The notes beneath the pieces were generated by a model. It worked only from the letters and a program-made list of their open reading frames with translations. It made no database searches and had not been told where the DNA came from. Source: Platycnemis pennipes (lineage: Eukaryota > Arthropoda > Insecta > Odonata > Platycnemididae). From it: a DNA stretch of 64,000 nt. Shown piece by piece: positions 1 to 12,389 of this stretch. Location: contig OW121854.1 of assembly GCA_933228895.1 (NCBI GenBank), forward strand, positions 57,206,609 through 57,270,608. The letters are read 5' to 3'. The translations under genes and the position numbers were made by a program. Every line of letters starts with the position of its first letter. Position 1 is the stretch's first letter.

Positions 1-2700
1 TTTATTATTCCATCTTGAATGTTAAATTTAAAGAGAAAATAATTTTTATCGATTTAGAAAATAGAATTTTGATATGAAATTTAAGATTACGCGTGTTTTT
101 TTCGAGAAAAAAGTGCTTGCGACGCAAGAGATGGGTAAGGAGTTCTGCGAATGGGTCTCCAGATGTTGTTTCCGTTGCGTTATGCATTCTCTCCTATTCG
201 GCTATAAAACCTGAAAGCATTCGAATCTTACTTCTGCCTTCTGTTTTCTTGCCTATTTCTCACTTAGCACTGCAACATATTATAGCCAAAAATAACATTT
301 TCGGGTGATTGCCCGAGAACATACCTTGGTAGAAAGGGCTGAGAAGCCAGTTTTGGCTCGTAAGAGGGAAATTGGAGTGGGGAACGCTGATTCTGCTAAT
401 GTAGGACTTGAAACAACGCATTAGGGTAGTGCTTGAGTAATACAAATAGTAAAATGAAAATGAAAGCCTAATTTATGAGTCAACGGTATTGTAAACTTGG
501 CTCGAGAATAAAGGGTTATCTTACGACGCTGGCATAAATATAAATTCATTACAAAGGAGTCGCGGACTCTGGAAAGGCAAGTTGTATATTGCGCATGAAA
601 GCTACTTTTGCCATGCCGAGTAAAGGTTTTGGACAGATAATGAATGCCCTAACAAAATTTAGTAATGTGGTTTAACAACTTTCGATCTTGCTGTTGAGGT
701 TGCTGTACCTTTTCTATTTCTTCATTGTTTCTATTCCTTTAACATTATATCTTTTCGGAAAATGCCTTCTAAATTTTATAGCGTTGAAGTTTAAACGAGA
801 AGCACTTCCATTCCTAACATTTTAAGCTTTTTATTTCGTATGGTAACCTTCACTCCTTCAATTTTGAGTTCAGCGTTTACCTCATCTGAAACTGGGGTTC
901 CCGATCTGGGGTAGCTACCCAGAAAATCAAGGAAGCTTGTCTCGACGGTCCGGTGAATGACTGATAATTCTTTGAATCCGCTTGCTGAACTTAAAATATT
1001 TTTTATGATATTTTAGGTAGAGGGTAACAGTTTAATTGCTAAAAGAATAGGACTAACGGGGTTGGAAATTTATGGGTACCGCTGATCTAGAATTCGCTGA
1101 TTTTCTTTCGATAATCCACGACAAACATTCTGTACATGCATCAAAACTGCCTACATATACATTCCCTGTGAACCACCTTAAAAGTGTGTGGCATGTGGTG
1201 AACCTTCATCAGGCATGCATTTTAAATCGAATAAGAATAAAATTTGCACTAAATATCAAGCAGAAATGGAAAAGTGCAAGTCAAAAATACTAACAACATC
1301 CAACTGAGACACATAATGATGATAATAACATCTATGCAGTATTCATAAATGCTTAGAATAATGGGTGTTTGCCACACTGAAGCTCTGAAATCGATTATCA
1401 GTAACCCATTTCGTTGTATATCGATTTCATGTGTTCCTTGGTATTGTCTAATATTCATGAGTCCTACCCCGACGTATCAGCACAGCGACCTTGTATATCG
1501 CTTCGACTGCTTAACGAGCGTTGGGTCTTGATCTCTTACTGCTTTTCCCAATGCCTCTTCCATTTCTGGAACCGATTCTCTCTCTCTCTCCGCCCTGTCG
1601 CTCACCCTTTGTGTGCGTGTGTGTTTTTGCTCGCGTGCCCTTGCGTGTAATCGCAAGTCTGCTCTCGTAAAGCGTACGCCGCTAATTATTCATTTATTTT
1701 TAGGCCCCCTCCAATGTCATTCCGCACCACGGTGGATTAAATCCTTTTGCCTCTACCGCCGAAAAAGCGCGTCTCCGTCACCGCTCACTCGTTTAGTCAC
1801 GGGGATGTTGGCTCGGAGAAAGAAGGTGGAGTGAAATGGGGGTGCATACGGTGGAAAGAAAGGCTATGAAGGAGCCGTGGGGAGTGAAAGGGATAGGGGG
1901 GTTGGACTTGTTGGGGGGAGAGGAATAGGATCGGGGAAACGCGTGAGGTTTCTTGGACGGACAGGGAAATCGAGGGTTTGCAGAGGGGGAGGGGGATGTT
2001 TGTGCTCTTTTCAAGCGCGGAGGGGGAGGAGAGGAGAAAATAAAAAGGGTCATGGCGGTGTTCCATTGAGGTTCCGGGGCGTGCCTGGTTTCAGGGGCGA
2101 TTTTTTCTTTTTTCATGGTGCTTCCCACGTATTTGCGACCGACGACCGTGTCCACTTCATAATCCTTTCCCGCCTTGATGCCGTGCGTTAAAAATAGACG
2201 TCACCACCCTCATCCTGATTTTCCTCCTTCCACCTCAACCTTTGAGGACGTGTGCTACCCCCACTAATCCAACCCTACTCTCCCGATGCCTCAATTGGTG
2301 CACTTCTTGGCTTGATTTCCCCTCATTATTTCTCGTGGTGAGTAAAGGAAAAGTGACTGAGCGTAAAGGACGGACAGATGAGCGTTGCGTTGTGCGGAGC
2401 ATTTACTCAGAAGAGGTAGCTAATCAGGGAGATTCTTGCGCAAAGTCGTAGTGAAATTTTAATTAAAACTATTACGGAATGATATCTTGAGGGCAAAGGC
2501 GATAAGGCGAAGCTGAAAAGAAACTTGAAGTGTATCTGTTTTAACAGGTGGAGGTTTTTTTTCCTTGGAAGCATATTTAATGCAGACGAAGAAATATTCA
2601 AAGAAGGATTGCTTTAGTACAGCATGCATTTATGCATAGAATACAGGTTCTGATTGCAAAAGTGTTCAGTAACAAGTAAAAGAGGCTTATAAAAAGCTTA
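1..2700. other. non-coding stretch, no gene seen
   Basis: No reading frame here looks like a protein family. Most of it is AT-rich single-copy-looking DNA. Between about 1560 and 2150 the base composition changes to pyrimidine-rich and then G-rich runs (for example around 1880-2050), which keeps several frames open by chance. Nothing else is supported. Confidence 0.6.
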
Positions 2701-2705
2701 ATACT

Positions 2706-2850
2706 GGCTGTGGTAGCCAGATCGATAACGCGCTGGCCTGTTGACCCAAGGGTCATGGTTTCGAATCCACCCCCAGTTAATCCTAGGATTCAGATATTAG
2801 GCAAGACGGTGCGATATAATCTTAGCCAATGAAGCACTATGACTACTACT
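2706..2850 (+). repeat. tRNA-derived SINE-like repeat
   Basis: A tRNA-like head is visible: a box-A-like stretch around 2711-2730 (TGGTAGCCAGATCGATAACG) and a box-B-like GGTTTCGAATCC at 2757-2768, spaced as in a tRNA gene. The intervening arm does not fold as a clean tRNA, and non-tRNA sequence follows, as in SINEs. No target-site duplication could be fixed, so the ends are approximate. Confidence 0.5.
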
Positions 2851-2859
2851 ATGAAGAGG

Positions 2860-5290
2860 TTAAAAAGGGGAGTGGTATCGTAGAGTGTCTGTCTGAGGAA
2901 TAAGATTAGTATGAAGATCGCTTAAACGTGCCTTAGTATATCTTTAGCAGTTGGATCACCTAAAAATCTATGCGTACTACATTAGGATCATTAATACCAC
3001 TTCAGCATACCAGTTAAAACGAAACGTAGTCAGTTGTAGAAGGCAGAGAGAGTGAGTCAGACCAATAATTTGGAGCAATAGACTGCAGAAAGTCGTTAAT
3101 TAAAGGTAAAATATCAGATACGCGAGGCAGAGGGGTGAAGGCAAAGTGCATTTTGGGTAGTGTGCAGAAACGTAGAAAATTAGCTATGAATTAGATGCTC
3201 GAAAAGCGTAAGGCATAGTGGGAATTTTTCCACAAAGTGTAACTGAAATGACATGAAAGCTATAATTATAATTGAAGGACCTAGGAAGATGGATTGCCTT
3301 GCCAATGTGTAAGTATTTACGTAGAGAATGAGAATTTATTTAAATTCAGGTTAATTTGAAGGTGGATATTTCTATTTTTAGATATAGAATTTTGATTGTT
3401 TTTTTATATAGGAGTTCCTATCAGCGAGGAAATACGTCAGAAGTTCGTTGCAAATGTATTACCTTTCAGTTGTTATCGCGTTGCACATTAATTATTATTT
3501 AAATATCAAAAATAGGAAGCAATGGAATCCATTTTCTTAAGAGACCCAGAGGTCATTACATTTAATTAAATGGTACTTATAATACCTACCGTTTTATATA
3601 GTATACCCTGCGATTGGAAAAATTCCTTATGAATCTTACTCTAAACTTAGAGTAATCATTTATTGCCGCGGAGTTATTAACTTTGATGTTATTGTCGTAC
3701 TGTGTGAAAGTGACCTGGCATTCTGGTATTCATTTCTATATATCAAGGCCAAATTAATAGGAAAAAACTGTAGGGAAAAATCATATGCAACGTTTAAAGT
3801 TTTTAAGGGCAAGAAATAACAAGATGTACCTACTGTCAATATTTCTTCACACACAACGTTAGAAGCACCCTGTTATCATTGCAGGGAAATGGTGTCGTGA
3901 AAGGATAAAGGATATCTTCACGCCTTACGTGAAGTCTCTTGTTTAGCCAAAAGAAGCCCATCGTTTTCATCATAAGTGCGATGTGAAATGTACAAAGAAA
4001 AACATTTCATCCTTCCTGTGGCGTGAACGGTTACTCGGCGTAGGCCACAACAAATAAATAAATCAAGCAATTAGCTCGTTCGTTTTATTTCTTAATAATT
4101 TAGAATCTAGCAAAACCAACGTATTGCACCACCCTCGAACATTGTAGTATTTGAACCTTGTGTTGCAAAAAAAAAATTTCTGCGATGCAGCGACGTTAAT
4201 TTTTACGCTCCTCGAAAAATAGATATTTTTCGTCAAATAATGTTCGGAGAAAAACGTAGGGGTCGGAGCAGGAATTAGGAAAAAATGTTGAAATAGGGAT
4301 AATAACGATAAAAATTGCTTTGCGTCATTTGTATCGGACATTACCCAATTTTATTTTATTTACTCTTCCAAAATCCCCCTTTCTGCGATTCATACTCACA
4401 GCAATCCCTCTCGCTCTCACCCCCCTCCCTATTCTTCACGTTTACACCACCCACCCTAGTCACCCACCTCTCCCATTTACCCCGTTCTTTCTCCCCCCAG
4501 TAATGCCCCTTGCGTTTTATTTTCGACAATCCATTCCTTCCCCACCGCCTCCTCCATCCATTCCGAAATTTAAGGACGCGGGGCGTGTCTGACCCGAGGG
4601 GTGCGGGTTACGAAGCAACCAACGGGAGGAGGAGACTGTGGTATCCGAGAAAAGGAAGAAAATATAAAGGGAAAGAAAGAAAGTGAATGCGCCCAACATT
4701 TTTTTCTCCTACCCATACGTCTGAAACGTTCCGCGATATATTTACTTTTCCTGTACCTCCGTATTTTCTAGGGAGTAGGGTAATGAGACGGCGGGGCTTG
4801 TGATGTGAAATTGGGGTTGCGTGTTGTACCGACGGTGAATTTTCTTTCAACTCGCTGAAATCTTTCTCATATTCTACGAAGTAAATAGGTACTAGTGATA
4901 AGAATTGTTTGATAGTGTCCGCGTACCTATCTTATTGCATTTATTAAACTTTTAACTGTAGGTAATGGGGATGATATTTTGGGGCTACGGGGCTCTTTTT
5001 TTCATCAAGAATCTGGATTTTATGGATACATTTGAATTTATGAATTTACATTCGACCTCTTTGATTTATTCACATACGAGATTCGTTTGAACAATTCATG
5101 TGAATGTTTTACTCCTCGTTCAGTAGAATTGAACATGGAAAATTGCTTTCAACTTTTGGAATTAGAATTGACATGTTTTGATTTTGCTAATTACTCTTTC
5201 ATGAGCATTAATTACCAGTCCCTCGAAATAATTCTCCGCAAACTTTAGCGGCAGCGAGCTCAAATCTGCGTGGGGAAAGTGTATCTGGTA
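2860..5290. other. non-coding stretch, no gene seen
   Basis: AT-rich DNA without a recognisable gene. A short AAATAAATAAAT run near 4052 resembles a retroposon tail, but its body is not recognisable. Pyrimidine-rich DNA at 4370-4560 gives open frames of low-complexity composition only. Confidence 0.55.
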
Positions 5291-5294
5291 GTTA

Positions 5295-5350
5295 GACTTA
5301 TAGTAAATCGAGCTACCGCGAGGGTGTGTGATAGGAGGTGAAAGATGTCC
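5295..5350 (-). repeat. CR1/Jockey-like retrotransposon 3' end, fragment
   Basis: Read on the minus strand this contains the CACCTCCTATCACACACCCT block followed by a GGTAGCTC-like segment. It matches the conserved 3' terminal block seen near 12.33, 20.38 and 54.13 kb on the plus strand and near 10.56 and 44.17 kb on the minus strand. It is a short 5'-truncated copy with no coding capacity. Confidence 0.45.
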
Positions 5351-5359
5351 ATAGAGTAG

Positions 5360-8230
5360 TTACATGTGTACTAATTAAGCTGTGGATAGCATAAATATTA
5401 ACGATAGAAATAACACAAAATATATGGATGAGCGCATTATACAACGAGCACAATTCACCCTAGAAATGTGTCAATGTATGTACAAACGCGTAGTGTACGC
5501 ATTTTCTACTGCTATTCGGCCAGAAGTAAACAATTAATTATTTATATAACACATTTAGTTATGCAAATACTTTACGAGATTATATAACATAATAATTAGG
5601 ATACCAATAAAGTGCTAAATATAAATGTAAAATTTAGTGCTCCGTAGCAGTCTCCCTACTCCTTAAATTGCACAACCAATGCCAATGAACTCTCTCATTG
5701 TAGAGATTGATAAAAAAATGCTCACAAATACTTTATCAATTTCTCGATGCATATTATAATTGATAAACCAAGCATTATTTGCTTAATCATTAATTACTGA
5801 AAACTGATCAACCAATATATTGAAATGAATATTTCTCCCAGCGTAACGGGAATGACTTACTGGGTAATTTTTTTATACGGGGTTACCCAGGCGTTGGCGA
5901 TCGACCCCATCTGCTGGCGCCACTACCTCCAGTTGCAGGTATAAGTGGAAGGTTGACTGCGTTCTCGCGTCGCAACCCAACCCCTTGCAGGAAGCTGGAG
6001 AATGAAAGAAAATAAAAAGAGCAACCGTGGAGCAGTTAGTCGTGGGCGGGGTCTCGATTAGCCTTCTTGTTCCCCAAGGAATGTTAACGGTAACCCAACT
6101 CCGTCTTCTTCCTCGTCCAACCCCTTCCTTTGTTCCCCCTGCCCCTACCTTAATCTCTTCCCCTCCTCTATTCCCACTCGCCGGACCGCGCCAGGTCCAA
6201 AAGCTCACTCCCATAACTTTTCCATCGACCGCATTCCCCGCTTTCAATCCCTTGACAAAACCAACCCTCGTTCGGTATTCTCACCTCAGCTCAAGAGGAG
6301 GGGAGGAGGGTTGCCGGCCTTTCCACCCAGGGGAGAGGAAGCGAGGGAGTGTGGGCAAAGAAAACCCTTTTTTGGGAGCCACCTACGGAGGCGATATGAT
6401 AGGGGTTGACCTTGGCCGCCACTCACGGAGCTTTTAAATCCCACCTTGATCTCCAGAAGCCACCCGCCGACCTTATAGAACACCATCCTCCTCCTGAACA
6501 CCAAACGTTCCCGTCTCCTTTTCCCCTACCTCCACTCATGGTGGAAGAGAACCACTCCCCCTCTATCCTCTCTTTAAGCACCCTCCTTTATCTCTCTCTT
6601 CTTCTCCTTTCCTCCCCCCATCTGGTTTGAGTCCATGGATGGAAGTCGATATCGATTGTTCGATTCCTGAGTGCGGGATGATATCGGAAAATGTTTATCG
6701 ATGTATATGGTATGCCGTCTTCCCTCGGCTTTCCCGTAAATTTGCTAGCTCGTATCCGTGTCCCTTCCTGCGTGGTAAGAATATTGGAGGTTGAAGGAGG
6801 AATTCAGTGTTTCATTATTTGCGTAAAGTTTTGGTGGTTAATTGACAATTCAGGGGTATCATTATTAATATAATATTTTTTTCTACCAAAAAAGGCAGGC
6901 ATTCAACTCTTTCCACGATATTTACATTTCACGTGATGTCCTTTTTTAGACCCTTATACTTTTACCTCCCATCATTCTATCAAAACTACCCGCTCTTCTC
7001 CTCTCTCTACCCCACCTAATACCTTCAAAGATGCCTACATTACGGATGCCACGTAATTGTCTCGTCTTTCGATATTTCAGAATTCGCTGTTACTAGCACT
7101 CACATGCCTGAAAGATAATCTAAATATGTGTTTTAATTTCTACCCCACTGCCCATTCGTATCGCGCCTCGTTTGTTTGTTAAATTCCGTAATTGTATCAG
7201 GCATACTCATTTTCTGTTAAGTTCCCTTATAGTATTTCTCTTGAAAAGGAAAACACAATGCGTTTATTACAATGCTTAAAATTTTGGATCAATCACAGTA
7301 GTTATTACTTTACCACCTCTTCTACTCCTGTACCTCAGGAAGTCACTAACGCCTGTTTCTCTAAAAAATCTAATACGAGAAAAATATAATTTGTATCATG
7401 TTTGCATCGAGTATTGGGGGAATTCTAAGACTCACAGGTGGACCCTATTATTTACTGGCCTTACTTTGTCCGACTTGCTATCTCAGTTTACGGAAAGCAT
7501 ATTAAACTCCGATCTGATAAGAATATAGTGTAGTCTATTCGTTATCATACTGATTATCTCATGAAAAATTAGCTTATTCATTTGTCCTCACACAAGGGAT
7601 TATCTTTATCGCTTCCTTTAGTAAAATTTTCCTATCAGCTCCCACCCTTCAACTCTTATTCCACTTCGATTATTTTATTGTGTAAGTTCCGTTTCGAAAA
7701 TACGTTACTGGTATTTTCTCCTTTAAGTTCTCTAATCGATTTTTTTGTCTTTATCAGATTCTCAAACTGCTTCGATATTTGAAATCCGCTAAAGCTTGGA
7801 AAACAATCTTGATCCTTCCACTAAAAATATGAGCTGTTGACTTTATCTTTAAAAAACATATGGTCATTTATTTTTTTGCCTTTCCTTGTTGGACCTTGAT
7901 TTTATTTTTTTATACTGTGGGTCCATTTTGGCTTATGATCTTTAGTCTTTCCTTATAGTCAGCGGCTCGCGATAAGTGGTGAGAGCAAGAGAATCATTGC
8001 TTACTCTACGATTAGGTACTATTCAGATGGTTACGTGAAGAGATCCTAAATCAGTCGTTAGCGGATGAGTGACTGCTTACCAGGGAATGCGGAGATAAGG
8101 CAGCGATTGTTGATGGTGGATATCCGTGAATCGAGCCCAACCCAGTTATTTTTTTCTACCGAGGTCAAAATTTGCAAATGTAAACACCATGTGTATGCAA
8201 TTAGAAGCAGGGCCAAGGAATGTTATCCTC
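5360..8230. other. non-coding stretch, no gene seen
   Basis: AT-rich sequence with a GC-richer part at about 5870-6630 in which several overlapping frames on both strands stay open. The predicted residues are proline, serine and leucine rich without any family motif, so I treat them as composition artefacts. Confidence 0.55.
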
Positions 8231-8269
8231 TTATTATCTGAATATGATATGTTTGTTTTAAAATTTAGC

Positions 8270-8370
8270 CTTGTACCTGAAGATGACTCATTGAATTGAA
8301 ACACTTGGTAACATTTAAAATAGTGTGGAAATGCTGTTTAATTTAATAAGATTTCCCTTCTCTACTTCTA
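8270..8370 (+). repeat. possible retroelement 3' tail
   Basis: A CCTGAAGATGACTCATTGAA segment followed by GAAACACTTGGTAACATTT resembles the 'ends in Pro-Glu-Asp, then GAAAC' 3' region common in Penelope-like and some non-LTR elements. There is no coding sequence beside it. This is a similarity of style rather than a proven copy. Confidence 0.25.
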
Positions 8371-8399
8371 GCCTGAGTTTTTTTAAAATATTCTATATA

Positions 8400-10500
8400 A
8401 TTTTGCTACCTGTAATCTGAGTAATAATCCGTCTTCCCAGCCTTTAAATTACTGGCTTCAATCTTCAGTCTGGCCTCTCTTTGGATACCCATTTCGGTTT
8501 CGCTTCCCCGTGCGCCTTCTTCCCCTACGTGTCCGTGCACGCATCAACCCAAAATCCCTTCCTTCCCCTCCGTCTCCCCCTGGTACCCCATTCCTTCAAC
8601 CCTAGATGGTGCCAACCAATCCCATTCCTTCTTACCCCATCGTCCCATTTTGATTCAACCACCATTCTCCAACTCAATCTCCTGTCCTTCCAGCCTCCTC
8701 CATTATACGATCATGCATCTATATGTTTGTATTAGGTGCGCATGTAGTATTCATGAGATAAGTGAGGCCAAAATGCGTGTGAAAATGTAAAATACAGCAT
8801 TGCCCCTACCCTGATTTCTAATGTATAATCAAATAGCCCTGTAATAATTTCCTGGAACATGCCAAAATGCATGGTTAAAATTGAAATTCCATTTGAAAAA
8901 AATTTCCTAAGAAAAGGAAATATTTTTGCTAGAACTTTTACTTTTAAAAATAAAGGACCTCGGTCCGTTATTTTCCTTGAATAAACAATACGTTAGGGAA
9001 AACCCTCAGACTTATGGACAACATTTTCAAGGGGTAATGTGCTATTTTGAATTATCCAAAGATTCTTTTGTCTTCATCATTATTCTGTAGCATGAAGTTT
9101 CGAGTGATTCCAGACTTGACTTGCCCGCTGCTTTTATCATCCATGCTTCCATTCCATAATCAGTATTTTTGTCTTCCTTACATTAGTCTCCTCTTTTGAT
9201 CAGCGTACACAATCGTGCCACCTTGCTTATACTTTTCCAATATTGCCCGCTATTTCCAGCCTTCCAGCTTCTATCGCGACTTTCAGTAAAATATGGCTTT
9301 TATAATCAGTTCCGCCATCTTTTTGATGCTTCCCCCTCCCAGTGTTCCTACGACTTTCTTTTTCTTCCTCCTCTGCCACGCATTGCGCTTCTTCGTTTGT
9401 ATTCCTTCCTCCCAAACGCATCGCACTTCCCCCGTTCTACTCTTCGCCCAGAACATGTGATGCGCGCACCTATAAATATGCACCCTGCGCCTGAAACCCT
9501 TTCCTGTTCATTTGTCAGCTGCCTGTTCAACCATCCCCACCCTCCTCTCCGTTCCCTCTCCTCGCCGGGCGCGTATAACTGGCGTTGGATGAAGGAGAAG
9601 GGTGTTTTGGCGTCGGACAAAGGGGAGAAAGGTATGGGTGAGCCTCTTGAAGCGCTGAAAACGAAGGGAGAATAATGGGGGAGGGGAGGACATGAGGAGA
9701 GAGCAAGGGTAGAGAGAGAAAGCCCTTACTCTCCAAGCTGTGTTGCAATTCTCCACCCCGCTATCGATCCTCCTTCCTTCCCCACACCAACCTTCCTCCC
9801 CAACTCTTCCCCAAGGCTCTGTTTATGTCCCATTCTTTCCCTTCCCTCATAACTCTCCTTCCTACCCTCCCTCTTCTCCTCCACCCACTTATCTCCCATG
9901 TTTCGCCCATCCGAAGCCTTCCACTGTTTCAGTCAACCCACTCCACTTCTCCTCACCATTGCCTCCTCTGCTCGGCCATGCTGCATCCTCTTCCCCTCGC
10001 CTTCCTCTCTCTCTCTCTCTCCCTTTCCTTCTCTGTCACTCCTGTCGTCTCGTGCTTGACCTCTTTTTCATTGCCATCTCTCGCTGATGAAGGGCGGTCT
10101 TGAATCTCATCGGGGAGGGTGGTCTAGTTTTTGAGCCCTCACCTTCTCCATGTCCCTGGAGGATCGGGATCTTCTCATAAAGCGACGATGGTGGGGGAAT
10201 GTACCAGACTCGTGCACGTGGAGAGAATTTTGAAAAGGCCAGTGATCTATAAACCTTCTTGGCGACCGATGTGATAGCTTGAGTAGGACACTCGTTGCTA
10301 ACATGAGACATTCCCCGTTGACCTTTTTATTGACTTTTAATTGAGTGTTAGGGCGACTCCTATGGGACGTTTTCTTACTGTCGTAAGTGTTCCTCCTTGG
10401 TTCAGTCCTGCTCTGTTTAAGTTATAAGTTTTTCACCAGACATTATGAAAAATTCACTGCTATCCTGTTTCCCCCAGTGTCTTATGATACTTGCCTCCTC
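8400..10500. other. non-coding stretch with pyrimidine-rich tract
   Basis: No gene recognised. From about 9700 to 10080 the plus strand is strongly pyrimidine-rich and includes a CT dinucleotide run at 10005-10021. Frames that stay open here encode low-complexity Pro/Ser/Leu peptides and are not credible genes. Confidence 0.55.
10005..10021 (+). repeat. (CT)n microsatellite
   Basis: Perfect CT alternation of about 17 bases inside a longer pyrimidine-rich tract. Confidence 0.85.
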
Positions 10501-10514
10501 TGGGTATGGTAGGG

Positions 10515-10620
10515 AATGTTACATCTATCTACCTACATCAAAGTAATACCCTACGTGCCACCAGGAGGGTGTGTGGCAGGGGGTGAAAATTACCAAACAT
10601 GCACCACTTAAATGCAACTA
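10515..10620 (-). repeat. CR1/Jockey-like retrotransposon 3' end, fragment
   Basis: On the minus strand this reads TTTTCACCCCCTGCCACACA, then CCTCCTGGTGGCACGTAGGG, then a TGATGTAGGTAGATAGATGT tail. It is the same 3' block and GTAGAT-type tail that ends the coding copy at 11.8-12.4 kb. The copy is 5'-truncated to about 100 bp, as is usual for target-primed insertion. Confidence 0.65.
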
Positions 10621-10624
10621 AGAG

Positions 10625-11815
10625 CTTGAAAGACCTACTTGCATGCAACTACCATACATCCATGCCTCGCTAACGGTACAGATAGGGCTATATAGAGAAA
10701 GACTTTAACGGAAAACGACAGATGAAACGGGATAGTATTTTTTGGGACGCATTATGTTCTAAAGAATTATTCATTATGCTATGTTTTTAAACCTACGCTT
10801 GGCGTGTACTTGGCTGTTCCTTTGATTTCTTGGTCGAGGCACCAAATTTCACCTTGTTTTTACCATAAAACCTTTCTTAAAGTATTATCTTCATAGTACT
10901 TTCTAATATCTTGAGATAATGCATATGCATAATTAATGGGGCTAAATGGATTCTAAGCACAGTACAGACAATTCACAACTGCAGCTCACACCTCAATTTT
11001 CAACGAATCGTTTAATTATTATTGATTGATTGATCTTATTATGAATTCTCATTTTAACCACAAGAGAATATCTTAATACATTTCATTGCTTGAAGGAGAC
11101 ACGAAAGAATCTTTTAGTTCATTGTGTATATTAGGCTTTGCTTTTACTTGCGATTATTTTGCTGAATGTTTAATGATTGCTGGTTTCACTTATTTCCCAC
11201 GCATTTGCAGTCTCCAAGACATTTACTTTCGCTCACTCTTTGTTCCTTATTTCTGGTCCTAACTTATGATCCCTAGAGTACCCCTTCGTGTGAAATTTGA
11301 GCATTCGAATCTCCCCCTCTTCAATTCTCCATCATTTCGCCCTCCTCGACGATGTCACTGTCATTTTCTCCCCTCCCGTTTCCTGTTTATTCCTCCCCTC
11401 ACCATCGCCCGCCTTCGTGCTCGTATCGTTTCACTTTCTCCTTAAACTCCTACATATTTCCTCTTCCCACGCTCGTTCTCTTTATCGCTGGTTCTTCATC
11501 CTTCGTTCTTTCTCGCTCCTGTCATGCCTTTCTCCTCCACCTTTATCCACATCCGGAGGAAGGGGCTTCTCTCCCGAACCTCGCGACACGTTTGGAAGGT
11601 TTGAGCCTCGCAGATTTTCAGGAATGCAGTCGCGTTATAATTATAATTCATATCGCATCTCGGATCCGGCGATGGGGTTCCTAGAATAGTCCTCAACCCT
11701 CTCGCTTCCTCCCTCGCCTCCGTCGAACATGCCGTTATGGAAATAAATGTGTCGTTGCGATGGCTCGGATATTCGTACCTCGCGGGAACACATCTCTCGT
11801 CAACACAACGAACTA
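10625..11815. other. non-coding stretch, no gene seen
   Basis: AT-rich sequence, then a GC-richer part at 11280-11700 with long open frames (up to about 130 codons) of low-complexity Ser/Pro/Leu/Phe composition. No domain is recognisable. Confidence 0.5.
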
Positions 11816-11819
11816 AATA

Positions 11820-12385
11820 ACGAACTCGAACGGTCTAAATAACGAAGTCGAACGTGTGCAGCGAAGATCGGCAAGATTTGTTAAGGGCCGGTATGATAAC
11901 CTTATTAGCGTAACCAGTCTATTAAATGAATTAAATTGGGAATCATTGTCAGATCGCAGGTTGAAATTTAGACTTAATCTCTTAAAGAAATTCCAAGACC
12001 ATATTTTCAGTGATGATGTTAAAAATATTTTGCGGACCCCAACTTACTATGGTAGATTGGACCATAATCACAAAATTAGAGAAATAGATTGCCGAACTGA
12101 CAGATTCAAAATGTCCTTTTTTCCTCGTACTATTAGGGATATGAATAACGGTACATGTATCCAGTACGAGAGTAGCAATGGATAACATTGGTAGTTGCAT
12201 GATGGTATAAGGACTTAGAGCTAACCCAACTAACAGCATGTTTTTGCATGTATGCTTTACTATTTTAATTTTTAATTACAAATTTTTATGCATGATATGT
12301 AGTGCATGTTTGGTGAGAGTTCACCCCCTGCCACACACCTTTATGGTGGCTTGAAGGGTATTATGTAGATGTAGATGTATATGAA
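11820..12385 (+). pseudogene. CR1/Jockey-like non-LTR retrotransposon, 5'-truncated copy (RT C-terminus plus 3' UTR)
   Basis: The frame ending at the stop codon at 12183-12185 encodes about 120 residues with the motif order typical of the region after the reverse-transcriptase fingers and palm in arthropod non-LTR elements: ERVQRRSARFVKGRYD, then SVTSLLNELNWESLSDRR, then R-x(n)-RFKMSFFPRTIRDMN. That last block corresponds to the 'FFPRTI..WN.LP' C-terminal signature. No catalytic YADD motif is present because the copy is truncated upstream. After the stop lies about 200 bp of 3' UTR with the conserved block CACCCCCTGCCACACACC (about 12324-12341) and a terminal GTAGATGTAGATGTA repeat near 12367-12381. 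The start is not a real initiation codon; the frame simply enters from the truncated end. The element encodes only a tail and cannot move by itself. Confidence 0.8.
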
Positions 12386-12389
12386 CATT

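Noticed and set aside
9740..10103. Overlapping 92- and 115-codon frames
   Set aside because: They lie in a C/T-rich tract and translate to low-complexity Pro/Ser/Leu; both are composition artefacts.
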